Of a stretch of 64,000 nucleotides of DNA, positions 36,061-49,123 are shown piece by piece (within the stretch, counting starts at the first letter, position 1; every line of letters starts with the position of its first letter). Source of the stretch: Chondrilla cf. caribensis. Taxonomy: Eukaryota; Porifera; Demospongiae; Chondrillida; Chondrillidae. The position numbers and the translations under genes were made by a program. Under the pieces are notes generated by a model. That model did no database searches and had not been told where the DNA came from. It saw only the letters and a program-made list of their open reading frames with translations. The DNA is taken from positions 2,594,633 through 2,658,632 of the forward strand of contig OZ026549.1 in the NCBI GenBank assembly GCA_964020155.1, given 5' to 3'.

Positions 36061-36835
36061 CAGTAATACCAGAAAAAATATCCTATTTCACAAAATTGAG
36101 CTATTAACTGCATAAATAGTGAATAGCGAGTGGTCACTTCATTGTCTGTTAGACCAGCCATAGCACTGTCAATATACTAAATCAAGTGTACTTCATGAGT
36201 AACACATTGACGAGGTTGGCAAGTTCCAATTCAGACAGTGCTAGCTAGTGGCATCAGATCAGTGGTATTGTATTACTTGCCGAGATATCACAAAGGCAAT
36301 TAACCCCAATGAGGTGGACTAAATATGATCTGATATCACAGGAAGGATGGCTTGTACATAGTTCAAGCAAATTCAATTTGTCAGTGTGTAGTCCAAAGTC
36401 CATAGTCCTTGTGGTATATGGCATGACCCAATTTACTGTTTTTCTGCAACAGTATGAAGCAATACCTACTATAATGGCTCTTCAGGTACTCAAAATGTTT
36501 TATCAAATTTGAAAATGGTATCACAAAGACGACCTCAATGTGAAGGACTAAAATTTATTTTATATCATTATATTATTATAATCTATTTGAAATCAAACAT
36601 TGTGTTATCTTACAATTAGGATTTAAACTGATATCACAGAACTGAGTACAGAAACATTTCTTGAGTGTGGTTGATGTTATGGCGAAATTAACCTGGAAGT
36701 AATGAGGGCATCAAGATCATGTTGTGCAATCTCAAATGAAAATCTCAAGGTTTCTATATATGACCAAAGGAAGTATTAGCTGACTTGTAGGCATTTATAT
36801 AATGGACGCCATATGAATCGGAAAGTGCAGCAGCT

Positions 36836-36949
36836 AATCATTACTCAGATGAAAGAATATTCTATAGTGAATACACACCTGGTACTTTGCTGAACAGTGT
36901 GAGTAAATATTCAGCTTTTGTATTTAACTGAGGTATACACAGAAGGGAG
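36836..36949 (+). promoter_or_regulatory. Conserved proximal upstream block of R4
   Basis: Nearly identical to the blocks before R2, R5 and R6, ending TACACAGAAGGGAG directly before the start codon. Confidence 0.4.
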
Positions 36950-39900
36950 ATGGAGAACATTGGAAAAGTCTATTTGATGAGTATTCTACTCTGTATCATT
37001 TCTTCACCTGCCCATTCAGGTGAGTTCAAGTTTCTTGTCAGATATCAATATTTTAACAGTTTGAGGTACTGTGGGACTATTGCAATAGTGTTGGTATTAC
37101 TTTATACTATTGTTTAGCAATCATAATCGCCTAAAGTTTGAAAACAGTAAACCAGTAAGGTGGAAAATCGGAATGTTCGGAATTAGCTAACGACTGTTTG
37201 AAATTACCCCCGCCAACCTTAAACTATACGTAGGCAACGACACTCATATTCCAGTACGAGATAATGCAGTACACAGGTACAGACAGAGTTCATCTTCACG
37301 TATGCCGCAAGAGTTACACCTTCACTCACCTACATGTACTGGATAGAGTGGCCGTCACCTTATTACCGATTATTACGATGAAATCGAACGGCGATTTCGC
37401 TGCTCTCGGACAGTGGGCTCACCACAACATTACACGTGCTACATCTATGTCTTGTGCATGTGACGTCATGCAAGTTCAAAGTGCAATTGGTACTGGAAAC
37501 CATTCAAATGCTGTACTGAAGGAAGTTAGTTAGTTAATTTCACACTCGATAATAGAACGTACGGGCGTAATCAATATTATTACAGGGTTTGAAGTTGCAG
37601 CCTACGCATCTAATTGGTGTGGCAATTAAATTTCATTTTTCCATTTACTTTATTTTAATATATGGCAGTATTTTTTGGACTATAATGGACTTGCCATGTC
37701 CATTTGGTTGCCAAACAATTGAATCATTCCCCAAAATAGATTCATGATAGCAGAGATCTGTTCTGCAGGAAACACATTGAGATGTCTGGACTATGGTTTA
37801 CAAGTCAAATCCAATGAAAATAATAAATATGCTTTAATCAATCAATTTAATGCTTTATTCACTGCTGGTAATGTACAATTCCCCCCTAGGCTCCCCCAAG
37901 GTAACTGTGGTGATTGATGGCTACACAGTTGACTCTACTCGGTCCTCACCAGCTACACTTCCACTAGGAACAGCTCTTGTGTTGGTGTGTAGAGTCAGTG
38001 GAATACCACAGAGACAGATAAAATATAGCTGGATGTGCCCAGATGGTCCATGTGAACGTCCAGGATATGTGGGGAGAAAGGTTGTTAAGGGCAATATTCT
38101 AGCAGTCAATATAACTTCCGACAGCGATGGAGGAACGTACACCTGTGAAGTATCAAGAGATGAGGCAGATGGAGGATACAGCCAAAGTTACATTCTCAGT
38201 GTTTCAGGTCAATAATGCATTCACACAGATACGTGCACACATCAAAAACATTTTTATTCTTATAAAAATGTATGAAATGAGTAATCTTTTTATCAATATA
38301 GGAGGACATGTCATCCACAGTTATGGGAGGCTTGTCCACGGGGAACACGTAATCACTAGAGGAGATCATCTTCTACCACCCGGTGATGTAACAGGGCCTG
38401 GAAGAATGGACTGCATCAGAACTGCACCAGAATTTGAAACTGCTCGCTTTGAATTTGACAGTCTGAAACCACCAAACAATTTAGTAAATCAAAGTGATGA
38501 AGATGGGGACCAAATGGATACTTTATTCTTCAATCGATCATACTTATTAATGAACAATTTCAAAAATGTAGAAGGTTTCTGTAGGGGAGCATATTATCGT
38601 GGCAATTTCTTTTATCTCTTTTTATCACCAGGTAAATTCTTACAATATTCACAAATTCAACCACCACTTGCCTATTAATTACAATGTGCATTGATGCTAA
38701 TGTTTTACTATTGTTTTATCACTCCCTGGCAGGTACATTACCCAATGTTACCATTGTGAGTATTGAGCCGAGCACCACTGGCACGAGTATAGAAATAGAC
38801 ATGGCTGTTCCCGTAGGTATTCGTAGGACCATTGTAGGATATGAACGTCATGACCTAGGAGTGACACTGCAGGGAGAGTATACAAATATTGACTGGCATA
38901 CACGGTATACATTCTCATCACTAGTCCCAGGTGCTAGGTACACAGTAGTAGTGCAGGGACTGAGTGGACTTGCAGGTGATAGGAGTCAGCATGTCACAAG
39001 AGAGGATGTCAAAACTACAGAAACAGGTGTGGGCTATAGCAATTCAATAATTACATACTACTTATATATTCTGGATATTTTGGCATGTTTCATGCTATCA
39101 CTACTCTTTTGAAAAGAAACAATTTTTATAATGCTGATATGAAGTCTATCGATTTAGAACCATCAATTCCAAGGCATCCCCATAATAATTAGAGTGAATA
39201 GGAATGGAATAGAAATAAACTGGATACCTACACTGGACCCAATTGATAAGAGAAATCCTTAACTTCATTTATGTATAATAAATTTAATATTATGACATTG
39301 TACATATAGTTATTTCTTTCTACGGCTTCAGAACCATCGGCTCCAAGACATCCCTATATAATTAGGGATGATACAGATGGAATTGAACTAAACTGGATGC
39401 CTCCACTGGAACCCAACGGAGATGTCTACTATCTCATTGAATATAATGATGGAAATGGAACTGTTTCGGTAAATACCTCCAGTGGGTCTACTTACCTCAA
39501 TTTAGCAGGACTACAGAGAGGAGTGACCTACAACATCACAGTGGTGGCAGTGAACTCAGCTGGAAGAAGTGATACTGGATCAGTTCTGAATTACACATAT
39601 AGCCCACAGAGTAAGTAGCTAACATTACAATGAGCAGTTTTAGCAAAGATGTGAGCAAAATTAATATATTATACGTATTGTTACACGGGATTATTAAACA
39701 GTATAATGTGTGACAGTGCATCCATGGGTATGTGCACAAGTGCATCATGTGTGTATGTATGTACTTGTGTGTGTGTTTGTGTATGTGTGTGTATGTGTGT
39801 GTGGGGGGGGGGAGTAGTGGGTGTGCTGAATTCTGCATTTGTATTACACATTTGAAGGATGTACAATTTGATGTAGAAACATGCTCTACTTGCTTGCTGC

Positions 39901-40327
39901 AGTTAACACCCTATCACAAAAATATCACATCCCATCACAAAAATGTCCAACTCTGTCACAGAGCTCTCCTACTGGAGTGATAATAGTTGTAGCTGTAGTG
40001 ATCATCGTGATACTACTGGTCATTATTACAATACTGAGTGTTTTGCTGATACTGAAAAGAAAGAAACAACCACCTACAGTGCAGCGTGACCAGGAAAACA
40101 TGTCAGAGATTTATGAAGTAGTGGATGATATAGTGAAGACCCATCGAGACTATCAAGAAATGAATCTCAGCAGGATGGATCCCTTGGATGATGAGTTAAA
40201 GTCCATAAAAGGTAATCTTGGATTGGATGCAAGGAAAAGGGTTGATGATGTTACTCGTGAAGAACACTATGAAGGATTAGACACTGACAAGGTTGACAAG
40301 ACCACCCAATATGCATCATTGAAGTGA
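36950..40327 (+). CDS. R4: Ig/FN3 single-pass receptor, class B (ITAM-type) tail
   Basis: Exons: signal 36950-37019, Ig 37890-38207, two-Cys domain 38302-38631, FN3-I 38733-39026, FN3-II 39332-39610, stalk/TM/tail 39903-40327; 571 residues. Signal peptide MENIGKVYLMSILLC. Ig landmarks LVCRV, YSWMC, CPDGPC and YTCEV. The two-Cys exon is the long 110-codon form shared almost verbatim with R5 (VEGFCRGAYYRGNFFYLFL), and homology runs through the following intron into FN3-I, suggesting recent conversion or duplication. Three SQ stalk units. Tail: EIYEVV, DYQEM, terminal YEGL-x10-YASL. A truncated extra FN3-II relic lies in the intron at 39158-39250. All exons open. Confidence 0.9.
37650..37830. 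repeat. Segment D fragment in R4 intron 1
   Basis: Short copy of the duplicated segment with CCATGTCCATTTGGTTG and ATAGCAGAGATCTGTTCTGC, as at 3210-3300, 47160-47260 and 58770-58850. Confidence 0.55.
39158..39250 (+). pseudogene. Vestigial truncated FN3-II exon in R4
   Basis: Aligned to the R5 FN3-II exon start (AACCATCAATTCCAAGGCAT) and broken at the same CCCAATTGATAAG junction as the relic in R2, with a stop codon (ATTAGAG) and no donor site. Confidence 0.7.
39748..39810. repeat. (GT)n tract in the R4 last intron
   Basis: Imperfect GT/GTAT repeats ending in a G-run, matching in position the GT tracts of R2 and R5. Confidence 0.85.
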
Positions 40328-40520
40328 TATATAGCTTATGAGAGGGCCATCCAGGGTACAGAAGCAGACATCATTATATAGTATAATAGTTATATGCATA
40401 AGCTTCCTTGTGTATGTATGTATGTACTGTAACACTTATATAGCATCTATTATACAGCAATTTTATAATGTATAAAGCGCTAGCAACAGTATAAAGCGTT
40501 AGCAATGGATGCTATACTGT

Positions 40521-40611
40521 TTAAGACATGGACACTCGGGCAGTATGACATATGAAATACACTCGCCCTCGGGGTTCGGTATTTTATAATGCCCTCGTGC
40601 CCATGTCTTAA
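40521..40611. repeat. Foldback element downstream of R4
   Basis: TTAAGACATGGACACTCGGG at 40521 pairs imperfectly with the complement of CCTCGTGCCCATGTCTTAA ending at 40611, with a GC-rich loop (CTCGCCCTCGGGGTTCGG). The aligned flanks of R2 and R5 lack it, so it is probably a small mobile element. Confidence 0.55.
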
Positions 40612-41499
40612 CCACTAAATATACGCATATAATGAAAATGTTTGCATTAACATGTATTGCACTAGTACCAATAATTCCCAAACCAACTATCATAAACAGT
40701 ATGCCACATAACAGATAAACTGTGGAGTACAGTGTGGAGTAAACAGTTATGGACATAGGATCAATATTGATGGGTGATTGCAATAATATTATCGCATTGG
40801 AGATGAAAGTTCAGATGAATAAGGGTCAAATAGAGATGTAAAATTATTGTAAATAAGGGAGTAGCCACAAAATTTGTAGTGTCAAAGATTCATTTTTATG
40901 ACTTTGAGTTTGATATTCTGTATTGGTCATGGACCACTATAAGCTATCATAGCATACTGCAATAACAACATGATATTATGTGGGTTACATTTCAACAAGT
41001 AACCAAGAAGTTGAGAGGTTATAGGATATACAAGGCCCAAGAGTTGGTATAATAGATAATAACCCTCAAAAATACCAATCCTATGAAAGAGATCACAAGG
41101 AGCTTTTAGTTGACATAATATGAATCAATACATATTGCAAAAAAAAACAGGCTGTAAAAGGATGAGCTTCGTACAATTTACACACAAGCACCCTATATCA
41201 ATTCAACGTACTATTAATTTTAATTTTACTGCAAATATGTACTAACAGGGTAAACAATGTATTATACTTTATTTACTAACTCGCTTAATATACTCTATAC
41301 TCTTTTCTTGAAAGGAATATTATTATAAATTTGAGAATAATTTCATTATTATTATTATTATTATTATGAGTCATGCAGATACAATAAAATAAAAGTTAAT
41401 ATATTAAGCCATGTCATTATAACATTACAACAAGTGAAAGTAAAGAGCAATAATAATAAATTATAATAATAATAGCAACAAGCAAACAGGAAATCAAAA
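40612..41499. other. R4 3' flank
   Basis: Aligned with the R2 flank at 22740-23230 (GGTCATGGACCACTATAAGC, AGCTTTTAGTTGACATAATA). It ends in an ATT-rich tract (about 41347-41370) that probably belongs to the tail of the adjoining retroelement fragment. Confidence 0.5.
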
Positions 41500-42370
41500 A
41501 CAATAGTCACCAGAGACCTCGAGGGGAACAGGAATGGATCCCATGATGGAGGCAGCATTCCCTATCTGAATAGCATCTGATAGTCGTTACAACAATTAAC
41601 TGTAAGACTTAGGCTCTCCGGTTGCCCCTCTCAATCTTCTTCCCAGCTCTTGAATAAATAGTTGTGAGTCCGGGCCCACATTACCACAAGTCTCCAATGC
41701 AATAGGTTGAAAATGGTATTCACGGTCTAAGTGGGCATATTTTCAAACTTTTGGCTTTCTCGGCAATTGATTCCGCACTACCCGAAATCTTGGAAGAGTG
41801 CTGTAGGTTTTAGGGGCAAAATGTGTCCACAGAGGTTGGATCCCAAACGAGGTATTTCCCCTGTGACCATAGGTACACCATCCATGCACTTACCATCTGC
41901 ATGGATCCCACAAGCTTCTAATCTGGAGGGAACAGTGGCAGCAGCAAGGCTGGGAGTGGAAGATGATGCTGTTAATAGCTTGATGACGTGGCATCCTTCC
42001 ATGGCTGAATCTGCAGCTAAGGCCATGTCTCCCAAACTAGTCTACATCTTTGCCACAGTGATTGCACTGGTACATGGTGTGGCTGACATAATGGTGTTCC
42101 AACCCTCAGACCCACGGCAACCCTTACTGTGTTGTTACTCATCCCGAAGCCAAGAGAAGATATAGTTGGAGCCTGCAGCCGTGCCCCAAACTCGCTTGAG
42201 CCAGCCACCAAGTCTTGCTCTATATTGTTGATCACATGATGTAAGAAGGGAATTGAATAGGAAAGACACCCTTGGCTCCTCCCACATTTTGTGTGGGCTG
42301 AGGATTGCTGGTGCAGATGGTGCAGATTGCACTGGTTTATGAATTCTAATAGTCGTTGAACATCCATGTA
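41500..42370 (-). mobile_element. Retroelement C-terminal fragment (LINE-like), minus strand
   Basis: Read on the minus strand across several frames: VRVAVGLRVGTPLCQPHH (about 42070-42130), ACGIHADGKCMDGVPMVTG (about 41860-41920), ETCGNVGPDSQLFIQELGRR (about 41630-41690) and AIQIGNAASIMGSI. These match in order a retroelement C-terminus that I recognise from sponge and coral genomes. The 3' side runs into ATT repeats, as expected for a LINE tail. Frameshifts and stops make it a dead copy. The insertion divides R4 flank sequence from module U copy c. The plus-strand ORF 41731-42165 is antisense to it. Confidence 0.6.
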
Positions 42371-43662
42371 TCTGGTTTCTATTATAACATAACAAACATA
42401 TTGTCTGACACGCAGGGGGGTGAAGCAACTGAGGGGTGAGTACCAGGTTATAACTATTGAATTATTAATGGAAACCGATAGACACAACAGAAATTGAGCA
42501 TTTTCAGAGTAAAAACATTATAGTTAAGTTGAAATGAAGAACTATAGACTGTGGACTTTAGACTACACAATAACAAATCGAATTTGTTCGAACTACAAAC
42601 CATTCCTCCCCTCAACTTGATAGCACCCATTGGTATTTCATCTGTACATATCCATCCTCCCCATATAAAACCATACAATTTTTGCATTGGACATATCAAA
42701 TGCACATAGAGGTTTATTCTGTCAATAGGTTACTTCAACAGCACACATTGTAAGGTTGTTACCACAACATGCATCTGTCAAGATGCATACTATATTAATT
42801 GCCAATAGCTAAACTGGAGAAAACCCTTTCAAAACAATGATTCAAAGTATAATTTACAATATTTCTGGCTTCCAATTCTCAAATTCCATCCCAAAAACGT
42901 TGGCAACTAAGGCAGCAATATGATACACATTATACGGGAATATTTAGGCTGAAAGCTATACATTTACATACATCCGAAAAATTGGGGGAAAGGTTCAATC
43001 AGAATGATGGTGTGACTTTTAGTGACATGCATGGTGCTAGGAATCTGGTTTGTCTAGTGTTTCAGGAAATTTCAAGTCAACCAGTCCAAAGTCCATAGTT
43101 CATAGTCCTCAGATTTGCTCAGACTATTGTATACCATATGCTATAATAATAATATTATTATTATTACTATCATTGTACTGTGCACTCTACACTCATTGAA
43201 CCCATTATAATTACATGATGACAACTACAAAGTGCACTTTGTACATAGTACTTTTTACATACTTTGTACATACTGTGTATATACATACTGTGAACACTTG
43301 GTATGAGTTAGTGATGTATATACAGTAACTGCACATGCATGCATACATATAGTATACTAATATATAGTACGTTTATTGACAACTGTACTTAACACCACAT
43401 ATGGTGATGTGTGACAGAAATCACAGGGACTACACATCTGTCTATAGACTTCAAACAGGGGGACTGGTCTTATCTGGTCTGGTTAGTGTACACAGAATCA
43501 ATTCATATTCAATATGCCAGGGATGGTCATTAATACAAGGTGTATGATCAAATTGATTCAGGACACAAAATAGCACAAGATGAAGAGAAAGTCAGGCAAG
43601 GATCAATGATCTCAATTCACACTGAGATAGCTCAACTTCAACAACACACACACACACATACA

Positions 43663-43731
<69 letters not shown>

Positions 43732-43739
43732 CACAACAT

Positions 43740-43785
<46 letters not shown>

Positions 43786-43788
43786 CAT

Positions 43789-43842
<54 letters not shown>

Positions 43843-43876
43843 CATTAACACACACACACACACAAACGCACAACAT

Positions 43877-43940
<64 letters not shown>

Positions 43941-43943
43941 CAT

Positions 43944-44007
<64 letters not shown>

Positions 44008-44010
44008 CAT

Positions 44011-44096
<86 letters not shown>

Positions 44097-44121
44097 CATT
44101 AACACACACAACATTAACACA

Positions 44122-44192
<71 letters not shown>

Positions 44193-45183
44193 TAGCACAC
44201 ACACACAAACGCACAACATTAACACACACACACACACACACAAACACACACTTATGAAATAAAGATGATCAGGATGGATTGTCAAATGTGTAGTAAGTGA
44301 TTTAGTATAGCAGAAAAACTATTCAATTATTGAATGAGAATTACATTGAAATACATAATTTCCTTAAGAATGACATGAATTACATATACTGTACATATAC
44401 TGTTACATAATAAACAAAAATTGAGCTATTAACTGCATAAATAGCGAATAGCGAGTGGTCAATTCATTGTCTGTTAGACCAGCCATAGCACTGTCAATAT
44501 ACTAAATCAAGCCGTACTTCATGAGTAACACATTGACTAGGTTGGCAATTTCCAATTCAGACAGTACTAGTTGGTGGCAGCAGATCAGTGATATTGTATT
44601 ACTTGTCAAGATATCACAAAGGCAATTAACCCCAATGAGGTGGACTAAATATGATATCATTATGTAATCTAAAACATTGTGTTTATCTGATATCACAGGA
44701 AGGATGGCTTGTACATAGTTCAAACAGTTTCAATTTGTCAGTGTGTAGTCCAAAGTCTATAGTCCTTGTGGTATATGGCATGACCCCATTTACTGTTTTT
44801 CTGCAACAGTATGAAGCACTACCTACTATAATGGCTCTTCAGGTACTCAAAATGTTTTAGTAATTAAATTTGAAAATGGTATCACAAAGATGACCTCAAT
44901 GTGAAGGACTAAAATTAATTTTATATCATTATAATATTATAATCTATTTGAAATCAGACATTGCGTTATCTTTCAATTAGGATTTAAACTGATATCACAG
45001 AACTGAGTACAGAAACAATTATCATCTGTGGATGATGCTAAGGCGAAATTAACCTGGAAGTAAAAAGGGTATCAAGATCATGTGGTGCCATCTCAAATGA
45101 AATACTCAAGGTTTCTATGACTAAATAATTGCTAGCTGACTATTATAAAATAGACACCACAATAAATTAAAAGTGCAAGCAGC
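42371..45183. repeat. Upstream module U, copy c (before R5)
   Basis: Non-coding block homologous to copies a, b and d, closest to copy b (for example GCACCCATTTGTATTTCATC versus GCACCCATTGGTATTTCATC). Contains the long CA array. Confidence 0.6.
43641..44252. repeat. 0.6-kb (CA)n array punctuated by AACATTA
   Basis: CA tracts of 30 to 90 bp separated by about nine AACATTA units, three or more of them preceded by AAACGCAC. Higher-order repetition of tract plus spacer suggests expansion by unequal exchange as well as slippage. Confidence 0.95.
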
Positions 45184-45294
45184 TATTCATTACTCGGATG
45201 AAAGAATATTCTAGTGAATACACCCCTGGTACTTTGCTGAACAGTGTGAGTAAACATCAGCTTTTGCACCAACTGAGGTATACACAGAAGGGAG
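45184..45294 (+). promoter_or_regulatory. Conserved proximal upstream block of R5
   Basis: Aligned with the blocks before R2, R4 and R6 with small changes (GTGAGTAAACATCAGC). Confidence 0.4.
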
Positions 45295-48200
45295 ATGGAG
45301 AACATTCGAAAATTCTATTTGATGAGTATTCTACTCTGTATCATTTTTCCAGCTGCCTTTTCAGGTGAGTTTCTTGTCAAATATCAACACTTTAACAGTT
45401 TGAGGTACATTTTAGGAAGGACGGTAATAACACATGACACTATTGCTATACTTTTAGCATTACTTTTTACTATTGTTTATCAATCATAACAGTAAACCGA
45501 TTAGCAAACACGACGACTATGTTCCCTAATGTTTTATTGAGTTACACAAATTTGAATAACCGGTATAGGGTTACTGTATTGTGTCCCATTGATCTTTCAC
45601 AGTTCCTATACCAATGCTGTTTCACGGGGCCGTCAGTAATAATGAATCTAACCTGACTTGTACTGACACCCATCCCCTTACGCTTTCTTGAGTCATACAA
45701 AATTGCAATAAACAAGCGGTTACTGTATCGTGTGGTATTGATTTTTACAGTTCTTATACGAATACCATTTCACGGGCCATCGGTAAAATTGAATGTAACC
45801 TGATTTGTGTAATATCCATATGTTTGATGCACAGACCTAACAAAATTCATAGTTTAGCAATAGTTTAATAATACAACAGTAAAAAATAATAGTACAGTAA
45901 TAATAGTAATAAAAATGATAATAGTAACAGTAATAATACCATAGTTTATAGTTTGGTAGTTTACAAAGTTTAATTCCACGATAATTCGACCAAAGCACAA
46001 TGTGCTAAGGAAAACTCGCCTAATGTCGAGCAGTGCTAATTCTCGAAAGTTGGTCTCTCGCCGTATAATTTTCAAGAAACTGTGCCACGGATTTTTATAG
46101 TGGATATTCTCAATCCTTACACACATTATTGACCGGATAAGGTGGAAAATCGACATGTTCGAAATTAACGACTGTTTGAAATTACCACCGCCTTCCTTAT
46201 ACTATACGTAGGCAACGACACTCATATTCCAGTACGAGATAATGCAGTACACAGGTACAGACAGAGTTTATCTTTACGTATGCCGTAAGAGTTGCCCCCT
46301 CACTCACCTACATGTACTGGATAGAGTGGCCGTCGCCTTATTACCGATTGTTATGATGAAATCGAACGGCGATTTCGCTGCGTCTCGTCTACAAGACATA
46401 GGGCTCACCACAACATTACACGTGCTACATCATCGTCATGTGCACGTTATACGTCATGCAAGTTCAAAGTGCAATTGGTACTGGAAACCATTCAAATGCT
46501 GTACTGTAGGAAGATATTTCACACTCGATAATAGAACGTACGGGCGTAATCAATTATACTGAGCGGATTAGCGAGGTTAATTTTTTCCCAAGCCTACTTT
46601 CGTCCAAACCAATACACTCAAATATAACATAATATCACAGTGGAAAATAGCTAATCAAAACTGTATGATGTGAGCTCATTTTAAAATACAATAAAAGAAT
46701 TATGAGTTACATACATGCAGATGATATAAAAAACATAAAAATAGTTAGTAATAATAATGATAATAATAACAATAACAATAATACTAATTGTGATATTAAA
46801 ACTACATGATCAAGGATTAAGGACATTCAGTTAAACAGTACTTCTAGAGGAGATATTCCCCTCTCTAACAATGAGATTAACAGGGTCCTCGAGGTTGATT
46901 GCGGTTCCTCTTGATCTAGTACCCCGTAAACACATAATTGCAGATCGGATTAGGGAATAGCTGATTGTGCATCTTATCTAACTCATAACTTTGCTGTAAG
47001 GTTGATCTCTCTTGTCTGCTATCATGCACGCAAGTCTCTTGTACATTAGCTCTGCTGTTTTGCCCATTCCTCCAGTTGTGGATAAAACGATTGGGGTGAG
47101 CGAGGTTAATTGATCGTTATGTATAAATATCCATTCGTTAGCGGGGTATGAAGTTGCAGCATGCCATGCCATGTCCATTTGGTTGCCAAACAATTGAAAC
47201 CTTCCCTAAAAATAGGTTCATGATAACAGAGATCTGTTCTGTAGAAAACACATTGAGATGTCTGGACTTTGGTTTACAAGTCAAATGTAATGAAAATGAT
47301 AATGAATATGCAATCTATTTAATGCTTGTGTACATTTTTCCTTCTAGGCTCCCCTAAGGTAACTGTGGTGATTGATGGCTACACAGTTAACTCGACTGAG
47401 TCCTCACCAGCTTCACTACCACTAGGAACAGCTCTTGTTTTGGTGTGTAGAGTTAGTGGCCTACCACAGAGACAGATCAAATATAAATGGACATGTCCTG
47501 ATGGTCCATGTGAATGTCCAGGATATGCGGGGAGAAAAGTTGTTAATGGCTATATTTTAGCAGTCAATATAACTTCTAACAGTGATGGAGGAAAGTATAC
47601 CTGTGACATATCAAGAGAGGAGGCAGATGGGAGATACAGCCAAAATTATTTCCTCAATGTTTTAGGTCAATACACACAACAATGCATTCACACTCATAAA
47701 GATATATGCACATGTCAAAAACACTTTTATACTTAGTGTATGAAATGAATAATCTTATTATCGTTATAGGAGGACATGTCATCCACAGTTATGGGAGGCT
47801 TGTCCAACGGGAACATGTAATCACTAGCGGAGATCAGCTTCTACCACCTGGTGATGTAACAGGGCCTGGAAGAATGGACTGCATCAGAACTGCAACAGAA
47901 TTAGAAACTGCCCGCTTTGAATTTGACAGTCTGAAACCACCAAACAATTTAGTAAATCAAAGTGATGAGGATGGGGACCAAATGGATACTTTATTCTTCA
48001 ATCGATCATACTTATTAATGAACAATTTCAAAAATGTAGAAGGTTTCTGTAGGGGAGCATATTATCGCGGCAATTTCTTTTATCTCTTCTTATCACCAGG
48101 TAAATTCTTACAATATTCACAAATTCAACCACTACTTGCCTATTAATTACAACATGCAGTGATGCTAATGTTTTATTACTGTTTTATCACTCCCTGACAG

Positions 48201-48996
48201 GTACACTACCCAATGTCACTATCATGAGGGCTGAGCCGAGCACCACTGGCACAAGTATAGAAATAGACGTTGCTATTCCCGCAGGTATTCGTAGGACCAT
48301 TGTAGGATATGAACGTCATGACCTAGGAGTGACACTGCAGGGAGAGTATACAAATATTTTCAAACGTACAGAGCATACATTCTCTTCACTAGTCCCAGGT
48401 GCTAGGTACACAGTAGTAGTGCAGGGAGTGAGTGGACTTGCAGGTGATAGGAGTCAGCATGTCACAAGAGAGGATGTCAAAACTACAGAAACAGGTGTGG
48501 GCTATAGTAAATTGATAATAACACACTATTTTTTTAAGTATCACATGTTTTCATGCTATCACTTTTGAAATGAAACAATAATTATTCCAATGCAAATTAA
48601 TTCCATTGATTTAGAACCATCAGTTCCAAGGGGTCCTCATATAATTGGAGTGAATAGGAATGGAATTGAACTCAACTGGATACCTCCACTGGACCCCAAT
48701 GGAGATGTCTACTATCTCATTGAACATAATGATGGAAATAGAACTGTTTCAGTAAATACCTCCAGTGAGTCTACTTATTACCATTTAACAGGACTACAGA
48801 GAGGAGTGACCTACAACATCACAGTGGTGGCAGTGAACTCAGCAGGAAGGAGTGATACTGGACCAGTTCTTAATTACACACATAACCCACAGAGTGAGTA
48901 ACTATTATAGCAGTGACCAGTTTTAGCACAGATGTAGACAAATTAATATGACACAATAAACAGGATTATTATACAGTATACATGTGACAATGTGTG

Positions 48997-49047
<51 letters not shown>

Positions 49048-49070
49048 GTGTGTGTGTGTGTGTGTGTGTG

Positions 49071-49123
<53 letters not shown>

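Larger units (their letters stand above)
33300..36835. repeat. Upstream module U, copy b (before R4)
   Basis: Homologous in blocks to copies a, c and d; see the entry at 10081. It is interrupted by the MITE at 33559-34127 and holds a CA array at 35846-36060. No supported gene. Confidence 0.6.

Noticed and set aside
41731..42165. 144-codon plus-strand ORF
   Set aside because: Antisense to a recognisable retroelement fragment on the minus strand.
43641..44252. Regular spacers that look CRISPR-like
   Set aside because: The repeated unit is a CA microsatellite with a short AACATTA spacer; no unique spacers, and the DNA is eukaryotic.
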